Assembly: GCA_044432725.1 (NCBI GenBank) | Contig: JAWXUL010000001.1 | Span: 124,001 to 188,000 of the forward strand | Source: JAWXUK01 sp044432725 | GTDB lineage: Bacteria; Bacillota; Clostridia; Oscillospirales; Oscillospiraceae | Length of the DNA stretch: 64,000 nucleotides | Direction of reading: 5' to 3' | In this document: positions 34,399 through 42,376 of the stretch, piece after piece | Numbering within the stretch: the stretch's first letter is position 1 | Layout of the letters: each line of letters starts with the position of its first letter | The notes under the pieces: model-generated | The model's input: the letters and a program-made list of their open reading frames with translations, nothing else | Told to the model about the DNA's origin: nothing | The model's database searches: none | Translations under genes and position numbers: made by a program

Positions 34399-35259
34399 TT
34401 AATGTTTGCCTAAATCACGATGACTCTCCGTGACTGCATAACCTTCTTCACGTAAAATTTTGGATAAAAGATGTGCCAAGGTCACTGAACGATGATGCCC
34501 TCCTGTGCAACCAATGGCGACCACCAAAGCGTGTTTCCCTTCTGCCCTGTATAAAGGCAAAAGCCAGAGAACCATATCTTGTAATTTATCTAAAAATTCT
34601 TGTCCTTGTCCATTGGAAAAAACATAATCTCTTACTTCTTGGTCAAGCCCTGTTTTGGGGCGTAAACTAGCCTCATAAAAAGGATTTGGCAGAAAACGCA
34701 CATCAAAAACCAAGTCTGCGTCAATGGGTAAACCATGTTTAAAACCAAAGGAAGATATTCTAATATCCAGTTGTCTCTCTGTTGTTTTTGTGGTGGAAAA
34801 AAGGCGATACAACTCATCTTTTAGTTTTGCATAAGATAAAACACCTGTATTCATCACATAAGTTGCTTGAAGACAAATGGTAGAGAGCATTTGTCTTTCT
34901 TTTGCAATGGCTTCTAATAGATTTGCTGTTTCTCCACTGAGAGGATGAGAACGACGTGTTTCTTTATATCGTTTCACAATGGTTTTATCATCTGCATCCA
35001 TATAAAGGATTGCACAGCTATGTCCTTGGTTTTTCAATTCTTCCACTGCTTCTAGTAGAGCTGAAAAAATATTGCCAGCACGAATATCTGCCACAAGTGC
35101 CACCCGTTGATAAGTATGATTCGATGTGCCTAATTGGGCAAATTTAGAAATAAGAGGTATGGGCATATTGTCTACACAAAAAAATCCCATATCTTCTAAA
35201 GTGGTCAAAGCATTGCTTTTCCCAGCCCCTGACAGTCCAGTGACGATGATAAATTCCAT
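34399..35259 (-). CDS. rapZ: RNase adapter / nucleotide-binding protein RapZ
   Basis: RapZ family, 286 residues. The N-terminal kinase-like domain has Walker A VTGLSGAGKSNAL (about 5-17) and the C-terminal domain has the conserved IGCTGGHHRSVTLAHLL (about 249-265). In E. coli RapZ targets small RNAs that control glmS to RNase E; in Firmicutes its partner is not settled, but it binds nucleotides. Located between murB and yvcK, as in many Gram-positives. Confidence 0.94.
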   Translation of the reverse strand: MEFIIVTGLSGAGKSNALTTLEDMGFFCVDNMPIPLISKFAQLGTSNHTYQRVALVADIRAGNIFSALLEAVEELKNQGHSCAILYMDADDKTIVKRYKETRRSHPLSGETANLLEAIAKERQMLSTICLQATYVMNTGVLSYAKLKDELYRLFSTTKTTERQLDIRISSFGFKHGLPIDADLVFDVRFLPNPFYEASLRPKTGLDQEVRDYVFSNGQGQEFLDKLQDMVLWLLPLYRAEGKHALVVAIGCTGGHHRSVTLAHLLSKILREEGYAVTESHRDLGKH

Positions 35260-35279
35260 TTTTTCACATTCTTTCTTTT

Positions 35280-36191
35280 TTATTGTAACACTTTCACTTC
35301 CAGTTCCAGAGTCACTCCTGTTTTTTCTTTCACTGTATGCTGAATATCAGCCACTAAAGCCAGTACATCTTGGCAAGATGCTCCACCTAAATTCACCACA
35401 AAACCAGCGTGTTTGGGAGAGACTTGTGCCTTTCCAATCTGTAATCCTTTCAGTCCACATTGGTCAATCAATGCAGCGGCAAAATGTCCTTCGGGACGGC
35501 GAAAGGTGGAACCTCCACTTGGAAATTCAACGGGTTGTTTTTCTTTTCGCTGACGTGCATAATGGGTCATTTCTTTTTTGATTTCATCAGGGTTTCCCAA
35601 AGGAAGGGCAAATTCTGCACATAAAACCACTTCGTTATTGTGAGAAAAAAGACTGTGACGATAAGAGAAGTCAAGTTGCTCTGTGGGGCGTGTGATAATT
35701 TCTCCTGTTTCCCAAGAAAAGGAAGTGACAGAAGTGACGACATCTTTGATTTCTCCTCCATAAGCCCCGGCATTCATGACCACAGCCCCACCTACAGTAC
35801 CAGGAATCCCCTGAGCAAAGGAAAGTCCCCCGCGTTCCTGTGTCAACGCAAAATTAGCAATCTGCCTTAAACTACAACCAGCTTCTGCCTTGATCCCTTG
35901 AGGGGTGATAGAAATTTCATTCACACCTTTGGTCTGGATAAAAAAAGCTTGATATCCTTCATCAGCAATTAATAAATTGGAACCATTACCAAGAATAACT
36001 GTGGGGATTTTTTCTTTCTGGGCAAGGGAAAGACAAGCGAGGAACTGTGATTCATTTTTTGGGAAGGCAAGAAGGGGACAAGGCCCCCCAATTTGAAAAC
36101 TGGTGTAGCGAGATAATGTTTCATTGGATTTGAGTTGTAGATCAGGGATTTCTTCTAATAGGGAAAGAGCAAATTGTTCAAATTTTTTCAA
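35280..36191 (-). CDS. murB: UDP-N-acetylenolpyruvoylglucosamine reductase MurB
   Basis: Flavoenzyme reducing UDP-GlcNAc-enolpyruvate with NADPH to UDP-MurNAc. The 303 residues contain FAD-binding SFQIGGPCPLLA, ILGNGSNLLIAD (about 64-75), the GIPGTVGGAVVMNAGAYGGE segment (about 125-144) and the catalytic-serine loop FPSGGSTFRRP (about 218-228). TTG is the start (complement of 36189-36191): AAGGAG lies eight bases upstream on the minus strand, and there is no competing ATG. First gene of the murB-rapZ-yvcK-whiA-vanZ-dnaE run. Confidence 0.95.
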   Translation of the reverse strand: MKKFEQFALSLLEEIPDLQLKSNETLSRYTSFQIGGPCPLLAFPKNESQFLACLSLAQKEKIPTVILGNGSNLLIADEGYQAFFIQTKGVNEISITPQGIKAEAGCSLRQIANFALTQERGGLSFAQGIPGTVGGAVVMNAGAYGGEIKDVVTSVTSFSWETGEIITRPTEQLDFSYRHSLFSHNNEVVLCAEFALPLGNPDEIKKEMTHYARQRKEKQPVEFPSGGSTFRRPEGHFAAALIDQCGLKGLQIGKAQVSPKHAGFVVNLGGASCQDVLALVADIQHTVKEKTGVTLELEVKVLQ

Positions 36192-36214
36192 AAGACCAAC
36201 TCCTTTACCAATAT

Positions 36215-36259
36215 ATATTCTTGTACCCTCGCCTTGGGCGAGGGTACAAGAATATTATA
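36215..36259 (-). promoter_or_regulatory. perfect hairpin/palindrome overlapping the murB promoter
   Basis: A 19-base perfect inverted repeat (36215-36233 with 36237-36255) has a 3-base spacer. On the minus strand a TATAAT (36254-36259) abuts its first arm, so transcription would start inside it and the murB transcript would begin with a very stable hairpin ending about 15 bases before AAGGAG. Neither side has a T run, so it does not look like a terminator. An operator or mRNA-stabilising hairpin is inferred. Nothing else is evident in 36192-36454. Confidence 0.5.
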
Positions 36260-36454
36260 ACAAATTTTATTGTAAAATAGAATAGAAAAGGGGAATAAAA
36301 AAAGAAAATTTATACAATGTTTTTTCAAAGAACCTCTCGATAGTAAAGGGGCAATGGTAAAAATTTTTTGTTTTCCTTTTCAGAAAAAGGCTGAATTATT
36401 GTGAATTCGAATATTTACAGCGTGAAAAAGGGGGGAGGAAGTTTTTTGCTTTAT

Positions 36455-37033
36455 TTATTCGTTATGGGCAATTTGTTTGAAAACTTCTTCGTGATTTTGA
36501 CACATAACCATCAAAATTCTACCATCCTCCAAGGTTTCCAGAAGAGCATTTTCTGCAATTTCTAATTGGTCAGCACTATAACCGGTGAAATCGCTTACTT
36601 TGTTATCAATAAAAAATTGCAAACCTTCTAAGACTGTCTCTTCTTGTCCCACAACAGGTAAAATAACAGCAATGCCATAGGCTTGTGCTGCCATTGCTGG
36701 CAAAGAAATGGCATATCCTTGGGCTAAATCAGGGTCAAATTGCATCAACGGAAAAAAATATTCGCTATATTCATCTTCGTTAGAAGTTAAAATCGGATGT
36801 TCTTCCCCCAGCACACGGGCGATTGTTTGGTAATATCCTTGACTGATCTGATTTTTTGTTTCTTCCTGAGAATCATCTACTTCAGTCTGTAATTCCTCTG
36901 GTGGAGTGGAGACGTCGATATCTTCTTCTGTAGAAGAGGGGACTGGTGGAAGGGGGTTATCAATATTTGTAGTGTTTTGTCCACAAGAAACAAGTATGGT
37001 TAAACCCAAAGCTAAAAAAAGTGATTTTTTCAT
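36455..37033 (-). CDS. small lipoprotein (DUF4358-like)
   Basis: The 192-residue protein has a lipoprotein signal (MKKSLFLALGLTILVSC) with lipobox LVSC and the acceptor cysteine at 17. A Pro/Glu/Thr-rich linker (about 25-65) follows, then a folded domain of about 120 residues with AQAYGIAVILPVVGQEETVL. The layout resembles clostridial lipoproteins of the DUF4358 type, but I cannot confirm the family. It is probably anchored outside the membrane. The ATG follows TTAGGAGAATAAC on the minus strand. It is divergent from the lysozyme gene. Confidence 0.7.
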   Translation of the reverse strand: MKKSLFLALGLTILVSCGQNTTNIDNPLPPVPSSTEEDIDVSTPPEELQTEVDDSQEETKNQISQGYYQTIARVLGEEHPILTSNEDEYSEYFFPLMQFDPDLAQGYAISLPAMAAQAYGIAVILPVVGQEETVLEGLQFFIDNKVSDFTGYSADQLEIAENALLETLEDGRILMVMCQNHEEVFKQIAHNE

Positions 37034-37088
37034 TGTTATTCTCCTAATATTGCCATATATATTTTATTATTTTTCTTTCATTTACCTC

Positions 37089-37117
37089 TTGCAGATTTTG
37101 TCGTTTTGTTGTATGAT
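37089..37117 (+). promoter_or_regulatory. promoter of the GH25 lysozyme gene
   Basis: TTGCAG (37089-37094) and TATGAT (37112-37117) have a 17-base spacer; the ATG follows 32 bases later. Confidence 0.75.
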
Positions 37118-37149
37118 AGTAGCAAGACAAATAAAACAGAGGTGGACAA

Positions 37150-38307
37150 ATGAAATTAGATGAACCTAAACTGGGTGGGAATGCCCCAAATCCTTATGAG
37201 ACACAAGGGACTGGTCAGGAAAATTCTCCCTATGATGTACAAACTGTATACGACGAGCAAAAGCCATATGAAACACAAGCTCCTTTCGAGGTCGTACATG
37301 AAAATGACTATGACGAAGCCCAATTAGATTATGACGAATCTGAGCTACATCCTCCTATTCCTGTACGAAAACGAAGAAAAAGTCGTTTGCAACAAAATGC
37401 GAGCAAAAGTGCTGCATGGGTGGCACTGATTCTTTCAGTCTTAGCCCTTGTTTTTTCTGTGGCAACTTTTTCTGTGTTATCAACCATATTACAAGAAAAA
37501 GATGAATTAGATAACATTGCACCACCAATAGAAAATTCTATCGTTATGCCCGAAGAAGAAGGACATTATATCAGTTACCAAGGGGAAAGAATCCTAGTAC
37601 ATGACGATGTTCCTGTCAATCAATATGACGCCAGAGGATTTTACTCCGACGCCCAAGGTTTTATTCGCTACGAGGTGGATGGACAACAAGGAATCGTGGG
37701 GATTGATGTATCCTATCATCAACAAGAAATTGATTGGGCACAAGTAGCAGAAGCAGGGGTAGAGTTTGCCATGATTCGTGTCGGACGTCGTGGCTATGGG
37801 GAAGAGGGTAACTTAGGACTTGATGAATACTATGTTCAAAATATCCTAGGTGCGACACAAAATGGCATCCATGTTGGGGTATATTTTTTCTCTCAGGCAA
37901 TTAGCTTTTGGGAACTTGATGAAGAAATTGCTATGTTTTTGAATCTGATTGAAAACTATCCCATTACTTATCCAGTGGTTTTTGACTGGGAATACATCGA
38001 CAATGTTTCTTGGGCAAGAACCGACCACATAGATGGAGAGACTTTGACAGAAATGGCAAAACATTTTTGCACACAAGTGGAACAAGAAGGGTATACGCCC
38101 ATGGTATATTTTAATATGGATATGGGGTATCTCAGTTACGATTTAAGTGAAATTTCTGATTATAGTTTTTGGGTGGCAGAATTAAACTCTCGTCCTAACT
38201 TTTACTATGATTTTGATATTTGGCAATATTCCTTCACAGGTTCTGTTCCAGGGATTGTAGGCAATGTAGACCTAAATCTATCTTTCCGTGATTTTGCAAG
38301 TGAATGA
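37150..38307 (+). CDS. membrane-anchored GH25 lysozyme
   Basis: The 385-residue protein is a type II membrane protein. A cytoplasmic N-terminal region (1-85) is rich in Tyr, Glu and Gln with repeated PYETQ, PYDVQ and YDEQ elements, ending in KRRKSR. One transmembrane helix follows (about 88-113; AAWVALILSVLALVFSVATF), then a linker and the GH25 domain (about 180-381). Catalytic marks are GIDVSYHQ with Asp, and VVFDWEYI with the Asp/Glu pair. It would cut the glycan between MurNAc and GlcNAc outside the membrane. The ATG follows GAGGTGGACAA. Transcription ends at a strong hairpin. Confidence 0.88.
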   Translation: MKLDEPKLGGNAPNPYETQGTGQENSPYDVQTVYDEQKPYETQAPFEVVHENDYDEAQLDYDESELHPPIPVRKRRKSRLQQNASKSAAWVALILSVLALVFSVATFSVLSTILQEKDELDNIAPPIENSIVMPEEEGHYISYQGERILVHDDVPVNQYDARGFYSDAQGFIRYEVDGQQGIVGIDVSYHQQEIDWAQVAEAGVEFAMIRVGRRGYGEEGNLGLDEYYVQNILGATQNGIHVGVYFFSQAISFWELDEEIAMFLNLIENYPITYPVVFDWEYIDNVSWARTDHIDGETLTEMAKHFCTQVEQEGYTPMVYFNMDMGYLSYDLSEISDYSFWVAELNSRPNFYYDFDIWQYSFTGSVPGIVGNVDLNLSFRDFASE

Positions 38308-38314
38308 TCATTTC

Positions 38315-38342
38315 CTCCCTCCAACACTGGAGGGAGTTTTTT
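38315..38342. terminator. terminator after the lysozyme gene
   Basis: CTCCCTCCA (38315-38323) pairs with TGGAGGGAG (38328-38336) around ACAC, followed by six T residues on the plus strand. It abuts the 3' end of rimM on the other strand. Confidence 0.9.
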
Positions 38343-38835
38343 ATAACCCTTCCATCATAAAAACTTTAACAAAGCCTTCAGCAATATTCGTTTCTTTGAT
38401 AAAAGTGGGGACTGCAGGGATATAGACATCTCTTTTTCCACCCTTTACAACATAGACATTATGGGCAGGCAAAGTCAACACCTCGTGAATTTTTCCAATC
38501 ACTTCTTCAGTTTCTACGTCCAAAACATCCAAGCCAACTAAGTCAGCAAGAAAAAAATGTCCTTCTGGTAGAGTGACATCTTCTCGTTTGCAAAATAGCT
38601 CTTGACCACGTAAGGTCAGTGCTGAATTTACATCAGTCAGCCCCTCTAATTTTAAAATTGCCATTTTTTTATGGGCACGAGAAGAGAGGAGCTTGATAGG
38701 AAATTGGCTTTTTCCCACATAAAGGGTAGAAAACTGTTTGAAAAAGTCTGGAGAATCAGCCCAAACTTCCACTCGTACATCCCCCATAAGACCGTGGACG
38801 TTGGTGATTTTTCCGATTTTTAGAAATTCTTCCAT
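38341..38835 (-). CDS. rimM: 16S rRNA processing protein RimM
   Basis: RimM assists maturation of the 30S head by binding ribosomal protein S19. The 164-residue protein has the N-terminal beta-barrel (FLKIGKITNVHGLMGDVRVE) and the PRC-barrel-like C-terminus (FFLADLVGLDVLD, VYVVKGGKRDVYIPAVPTFI). The frame is open to 38979, but ATG at 38835 is chosen because AAAGGAGAAAACACC directly precedes it and the protein then starts at the normal family position. trmD, often the next gene, is absent here. Confidence 0.92.
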   Translation of the reverse strand: MEEFLKIGKITNVHGLMGDVRVEVWADSPDFFKQFSTLYVGKSQFPIKLLSSRAHKKMAILKLEGLTDVNSALTLRGQELFCKREDVTLPEGHFFLADLVGLDVLDVETEEVIGKIHEVLTLPAHNVYVVKGGKRDVYIPAVPTFIKETNIAEGFVKVFMMEGL

Positions 38836-39211
38836 GGTGTTTTCTCCTTTAGATGGAATACTATTGATATGTAACGTGGAAAGGCACAGGGTACAGAGGC
38901 AATACCTCGCCCCTGCGCAAAGAACCACACAATTTTCTCGATATAGCAACTGAAAAAATTTTCTGAAATTTTTTCTCATATCTTCTTTCCAGACTAGGTA
39001 AAAAAATTCTTGGATTCTTTGTGGACTTAGAATTTTTAAAGAAAAGCTGAATAGAAGAGCAGAGCAAAGTTATGGTGGGACGAAAACGAAAGAGTATTAT
39101 TTCAGAAAATTATAATCAAGCTACTAAAGAGGAAGAAAAGCAATGCCAAGGTCATTATTTTAGAAACAACTGTTTTCCTTTGTCAGGACAAAGGAAATAC
39201 AAGTTGTAATA
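38836..39211 (-). promoter_or_regulatory. khpA-rimM intergenic region with two RNA hairpins
   Basis: No credible gene is seen in these 376 bases. Just after khpA, TTTCCTTTGTC (39174-39184) pairs with GACAAAGGAAA (39187-39197), extended outward by ACAACT (39166-39171) with AGTTGT (39202-39207). On the minus strand only a weak T run follows, so it may be an attenuator. Nearer rimM, GCACAGGG (38884-38891) pairs with CCCTGCGC (38911-38918, one mismatch) around an inner GAGG/CCTC stem. Confidence 0.45.
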
Positions 39212-39442
39212 CTAATCTACAATCTCTACAGTGACTCTTGTCCCTGTTCTTTGAGAGACAGAACGAATCAAACTACGGATTTCGTTGGCAATACGACCTT
39301 GACGCCCAATTACTTTCCCCATATCTTGTGTTGCCACACGAAGCTCTAGGACAATACAATCCTCGCCTTGTAGCTGAGTGACAGAAACTTGATCTGGAAA
39401 ATCCACCAAATTTTGGGCAACGTAAGTCAGCAATTCTTTCAT
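39212..39442 (-). CDS. khpA: KH-domain RNA-binding protein KhpA
   Basis: The 76-residue protein is a single KH domain with the RNA-binding loop MGKVIGRQGRIANEIRSLI (about 41-59). KhpA (YlqC) partners KhpB/Jag in Firmicutes and affects cell elongation and small-RNA binding. It lies directly after rpsP, its usual place in the ffh-rpsP-khpA-rimM order. The ATG follows AGGAGGGCTGTT on the minus strand. Confidence 0.93.
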   Translation of the reverse strand: MKELLTYVAQNLVDFPDQVSVTQLQGEDCIVLELRVATQDMGKVIGRQGRIANEIRSLIRSVSQRTGTRVTVEIVD

Positions 39443-39457
39443 AACAGCCCTCCTAAA

Positions 39458-39697
39458 TTAAAGAGCACCTGATTTTTTTAACAAAGCACGAACTGTTTCT
39501 GTAGGTTGTGCCCCAGTTTTTAACCATTTTTGTGCACGTTCTACATCAATATTCACTTCTGCTGGATTGGTGATTGGGTTATAAGTCCCAATTTCTTCGA
39601 TAAAGCGACCATCACGAGGATAACGTGAATCTGCCACCACCACACGATAGAAAGGGGCTTTTTTTGCTCCCATACGACGTAATCTAATTTTAACCAT
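39458..39697 (-). CDS. rpsP: 30S ribosomal protein S16
   Basis: Ribosomal protein S16, 79 residues, with the diagnostic N-terminus VKIRLRRMGAKKAPFYRVVVADSR truncated here to the conserved core RLRRMGAKKAPFYRVVV, followed by RDGRFIEEIGTYNP. It binds 16S rRNA early in 30S assembly. The ATG follows GGAGGTAAAAACA on the minus strand. A gap of 125 bases separates it from ffh. Confidence 0.97.
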   Translation of the reverse strand: MVKIRLRRMGAKKAPFYRVVVADSRYPRDGRFIEEIGTYNPITNPAEVNIDVERAQKWLKTGAQPTETVRALLKKSGAL

Positions 39698-39822
39698 TGT
39701 TTTTACCTCCGAAAGTTCTTGGAAACTTAAAATAATTTTAGCGGTTTCCCTTTTTTATATTTGGAACACCAAAAATTGGTATTATCCACAAAGTAACATT
39801 GCTATTGGAATCGTGTTTCTGA

Positions 39823-41178
39823 TTAAAAAGGCATCCCAGGAAATCCACCTTTTTTGCCACCCATTTTTCTAAGTGCCTTGGGCATTTTACCACCAGAAAA
39901 TTGTTTTGACATGGTTTGAATCATATCAAATTGCTTCAGCAAACGATTCACATCCACAACCCCCACACCTGCACCAGTTGCGATCCTTTTCTTGCGACTG
40001 GAACTAAGCACATTGGGATTTTCTCGCTCATATGGGGTCATAGAAAGAATAATGGCTTCTGTGCGAGATAGCATAGCCTCGTCCATAGAGGCACTGTCTA
40101 AATCCTTCGCATTTAGCCCAGGAATCATTCCGATGATATCAGAAAGAGAGCCCATATTTTTCATTTGAAGCAACTGCTCGTAATAGTCAGCCAAGGTGAA
40201 TTTGTTTTTTCGTAATTTTTCTTGGAGTGCTGCAGCTTGCTCCATATCGAAATTTTGCTCTGCTTTTTCGATGAGAGAGAGAACATCCCCCATGCCCAGA
40301 ATACGGCTTGCCATGCGTTCTGGATGAAAAAGTTCGATTTGATCCAGTTTTTCTCCCACACCTACGAATTTGATGGGTTTTCCAGTGACAGCACGAATAG
40401 AAAGAGCAGCACCACCTCTGGCGTCACCATCTAATTTGGTTAGGACAATACCATCAATTTCTAGTGCTTCATGAAATGCTTTGGCAGCATTCACTGCATC
40501 TTGACCGATCATAGCGTCAACAACTAAAAGAATTTCTGTTGGATTCACAGCTGCTTTCATAGACTTTAACTCGTCCATCAAGGTTTCGTCAATGTGTAAG
40601 CGACCAGCTGTATCTAAAAACACCATATCGTTCCCATGTGCAGTGGCATGTGCAATGGCATTTTGAGCAATTTCAACAGGATTCCCTTGACCTTGCTGGA
40701 AAACGGGAATATCCAGTTGCTCTCCAACCACTTCTAATTGCTTAATGGCAGCAGGACGATAGACATCACAAGCCACAAGTAAAGGACGTTTTTGCTGTTT
40801 TTTCATATAGCCAGCAATCTTTGCTACATTGGTCGTTTTACCAGCACCTTGCAACCCTACCATCATCACAATCGTAGGGGGCTTGGAAGAAATACTGATC
40901 TTTGCATTTTCTCCACCCATTAAAGCTGTGAGTTCTTCGTTGACAATTTTAATAATCATCTGGGCAGGGGAGAGGGCAGCTAACACGTCGCTTCCCACTG
41001 CTTTTTCTGTGACAGTTGCCACAAATTCTTTGACAACTTTGAAACTAACGTCTGCTTCTAGCAAAGCAAGACGAATTTCACGCATTGCTTCTTTTACGTC
41101 ACTTTCAGTCAAGCGACCTTTGTTACGTAGTTTTTTAAAAGCAGCACTTAATTTTTCAGAGAGTGCTTCAAAAGCCAT
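39823..41178 (-). CDS. ffh: signal recognition particle protein Ffh
   Basis: SRP GTPase that binds signal sequences with the 4.5S/6S RNA and delivers ribosomes to FtsY. The 451 residues show the N domain, then the G domain with GLQGAGKTTNVAKIAGYM (about 107-124), DTAGR (about 190) and TKLDGDARGGAALS (about 247-260), and the methionine-rich M domain with SGGKMPKALRKMGGKKG near the end. Located three bases after ylxM, as usual in Firmicutes. Confidence 0.97.
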   Translation of the reverse strand: MAFEALSEKLSAAFKKLRNKGRLTESDVKEAMREIRLALLEADVSFKVVKEFVATVTEKAVGSDVLAALSPAQMIIKIVNEELTALMGGENAKISISSKPPTIVMMVGLQGAGKTTNVAKIAGYMKKQQKRPLLVACDVYRPAAIKQLEVVGEQLDIPVFQQGQGNPVEIAQNAIAHATAHGNDMVFLDTAGRLHIDETLMDELKSMKAAVNPTEILLVVDAMIGQDAVNAAKAFHEALEIDGIVLTKLDGDARGGAALSIRAVTGKPIKFVGVGEKLDQIELFHPERMASRILGMGDVLSLIEKAEQNFDMEQAAALQEKLRKNKFTLADYYEQLLQMKNMGSLSDIIGMIPGLNAKDLDSASMDEAMLSRTEAIILSMTPYERENPNVLSSSRKKRIATGAGVGVVDVNRLLKQFDMIQTMSKQFSGGKMPKALRKMGGKKGGFPGMPF

Positions 41179-41181
41179 TGT

Positions 41182-41550
41182 CTATTCCTCCCTTTGCAAA
41201 TTCTCCAGATTTTGATTTAGTTGCTTTGCTAGTTCAACAAGTTGCAAATCTTTACTACGGTCTGCATAAGCTGTTAATTCCTGAGAGATTTGAGACAATT
41301 CTTGCAACTGTTCACGGGTTGTATGAAAGCGAGCCACTAAACCTGTTTTCACTTCTAAGTCAAGAAGAATATTTTCTGCTCTTGAAACAACGTCTCGCAC
41401 CCCTTGTCTTGTGATATCAAAACGCTGGGCAATTTCAGAAAGAGAAAGATCTTCGTCATAATATAGTTGAAAAAATTCTTGTTGTCTCTCTGTCAGCACC
41501 TCTCCAAAAAAATCGAAGAGCATTGCCATACGATAGGTTTGTCCTTTCAT
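41182..41550 (-). CDS. ylxM: YlxM family helix-turn-helix protein
   Basis: The 122-residue protein matches YlxM, a putative regulator or accessory protein of the SRP pathway, always next to ffh. It has a sigma-region-4-like helix-turn-helix (LSLSEIAQRFDITRQGVRDV near 35-54) after YYDEDLSLSEIA, and a helical C-terminus. The ATG follows AAGGAGTGATTTC on the minus strand. It is the first gene of the ylxM-ffh-rpsP-khpA group. Confidence 0.92.
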   Translation of the reverse strand: MKGQTYRMAMLFDFFGEVLTERQQEFFQLYYDEDLSLSEIAQRFDITRQGVRDVVSRAENILLDLEVKTGLVARFHTTREQLQELSQISQELTAYADRSKDLQLVELAKQLNQNLENLQREE

Positions 41551-41590
41551 GAAATCACTCCTTTGCTTGGTTTCATAGAAAGCCTTAACA

Positions 41591-41651
41591 CTTTACATGG
41601 ATAGTATATCGATTTCTTTCACTATCCTTTTGTAAAGTTCAATCGCTTTAC
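41591..41651 (-). promoter_or_regulatory. leader of the ylxM-ffh operon with alternative pairings
   Basis: On the minus strand, in order, the leader contains GTAAAG (41646-41651), CTTTAC (41632-41637), GGATAGT (41621-41627), ACTATCC (41599-41605) and GTAAAG again (41591-41596). The single CTTTAC can pair with either GTAAAG, giving two mutually exclusive folds; the second extends the GGATAGT/ACTATCC stem. No T run follows. Confidence 0.4.
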
Positions 41652-41658
41652 ATTTGAT

Positions 41659-41687
41659 ACTATACCATAGAACTGCCTATTTGTCAA
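41659..41687 (-). promoter_or_regulatory. sigma-A-type promoter of ylxM-ffh
   Basis: On the minus strand TTGACA (41682-41687) and TATAGT (41659-41664) are separated by 17 bases. Confidence 0.88.
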
Positions 41688-41711
41688 GTGCTTTTTCTGT
41701 TTTTTCTATTT

Positions 41712-42176
41712 CTATTTTTTTCTACTGGAAAAAGTCTGGCAACAGATTTCACCATTCTCCAAGGTGATTGTGCCATAAGTTTGGGTGCTAGCACCAGGAT
41801 TCAGTACCCATAAGCCGTCTGGTTCTTGATGTGCATCTGCAATATGGGTATGACCATATAAAACAATTTGTGCCTTTTCTTTTCGTGCCACAGCCACAGC
41901 CACATCTTTTCTTTGTTTCACAGACCAAAGATGCCCATGAGAAAACAACAGTTTCACCCCTTGTACTTCTAATGATTGAATGGGAGGGCTAGGGTCGAAG
42001 GGGTCACAGTTTCCGGGCACTTGATAAAGGGGGATTTGGGGATAAATACTGGCTAAATCTTCTCCATCTGGAGAACAATCACCTAAATGTAAGATCATAT
42101 CAGGAGAATGTTCTTCCACCAAAGAGATCATCTCTCCCAAAGATCCATGGGAGTCTGAAAATACTAAAATAATCAA
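41712..42176 (-). CDS. YfcE-type metallophosphoesterase
   Basis: The 154-residue protein is a small calcineurin-like phosphodiesterase with the full set of metal motifs: FSDSHG (about 6-11), HLGDCS (about 30-35), PGNCD (about 54-58), FSHGH (about 78-82) and YGHTH (about 107-111). The natural substrate is unknown for most YfcE/YsnB proteins. TTG is the start (complement of 42174-42176), set by AAAGGTGAATTAA before it. Upstream on the same strand there is a 197-base gap shared with the divergent small-protein cassette. Confidence 0.86.
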   Translation of the reverse strand: MIILVFSDSHGSLGEMISLVEEHSPDMILHLGDCSPDGEDLASIYPQIPLYQVPGNCDPFDPSPPIQSLEVQGVKLLFSHGHLWSVKQRKDVAVAVARKEKAQIVLYGHTHIADAHQEPDGLWVLNPGASTQTYGTITLENGEICCQTFSSRKK

Positions 42177-42262
42177 TTAATTCACCTTTCTTTCTAATTG
42201 GAAGTAAAAAAATAAAGTTCCATAAATGTTCAGGAGGAGTCTGTGAAACTATAAAAATTTAA

Positions 42263-42298
42263 TTTTTGTGTGGGAGATATTTTTTGTGTGGGAGATAT
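42263..42298. repeat. tandem 18-base direct repeat
   Basis: Two exact copies of TTTTTGTGTGGGAGATAT run head to tail (42263-42280 and 42281-42298). A partial third copy, TTTTTGTGT, lies at 42308-42316, just before the predicted sigma-K promoter. Confidence 0.85.
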
Positions 42299-42317
42299 TT
42301 TTGGACATTTTTGTGTC

Positions 42318-42345
42318 ACCTTTTCCTCTTTTCTCACATAGACTA
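42318..42345 (+). promoter_or_regulatory. sigma-K-like promoter of the small-protein cassette
   Basis: ACC at 42318-42320, a 16-base spacer and CATAGACTA at 42337-42345 fit the Bacillus sigma-K pattern (AC, N16-17, CATANNNTA). I see no sigma-A pair here. This suggests expression in the late mother cell, which is an inference. Confidence 0.55.
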
Positions 42346-42376
42346 AGAGTAAGCCTGATAGAAAGGAGGACTTATG

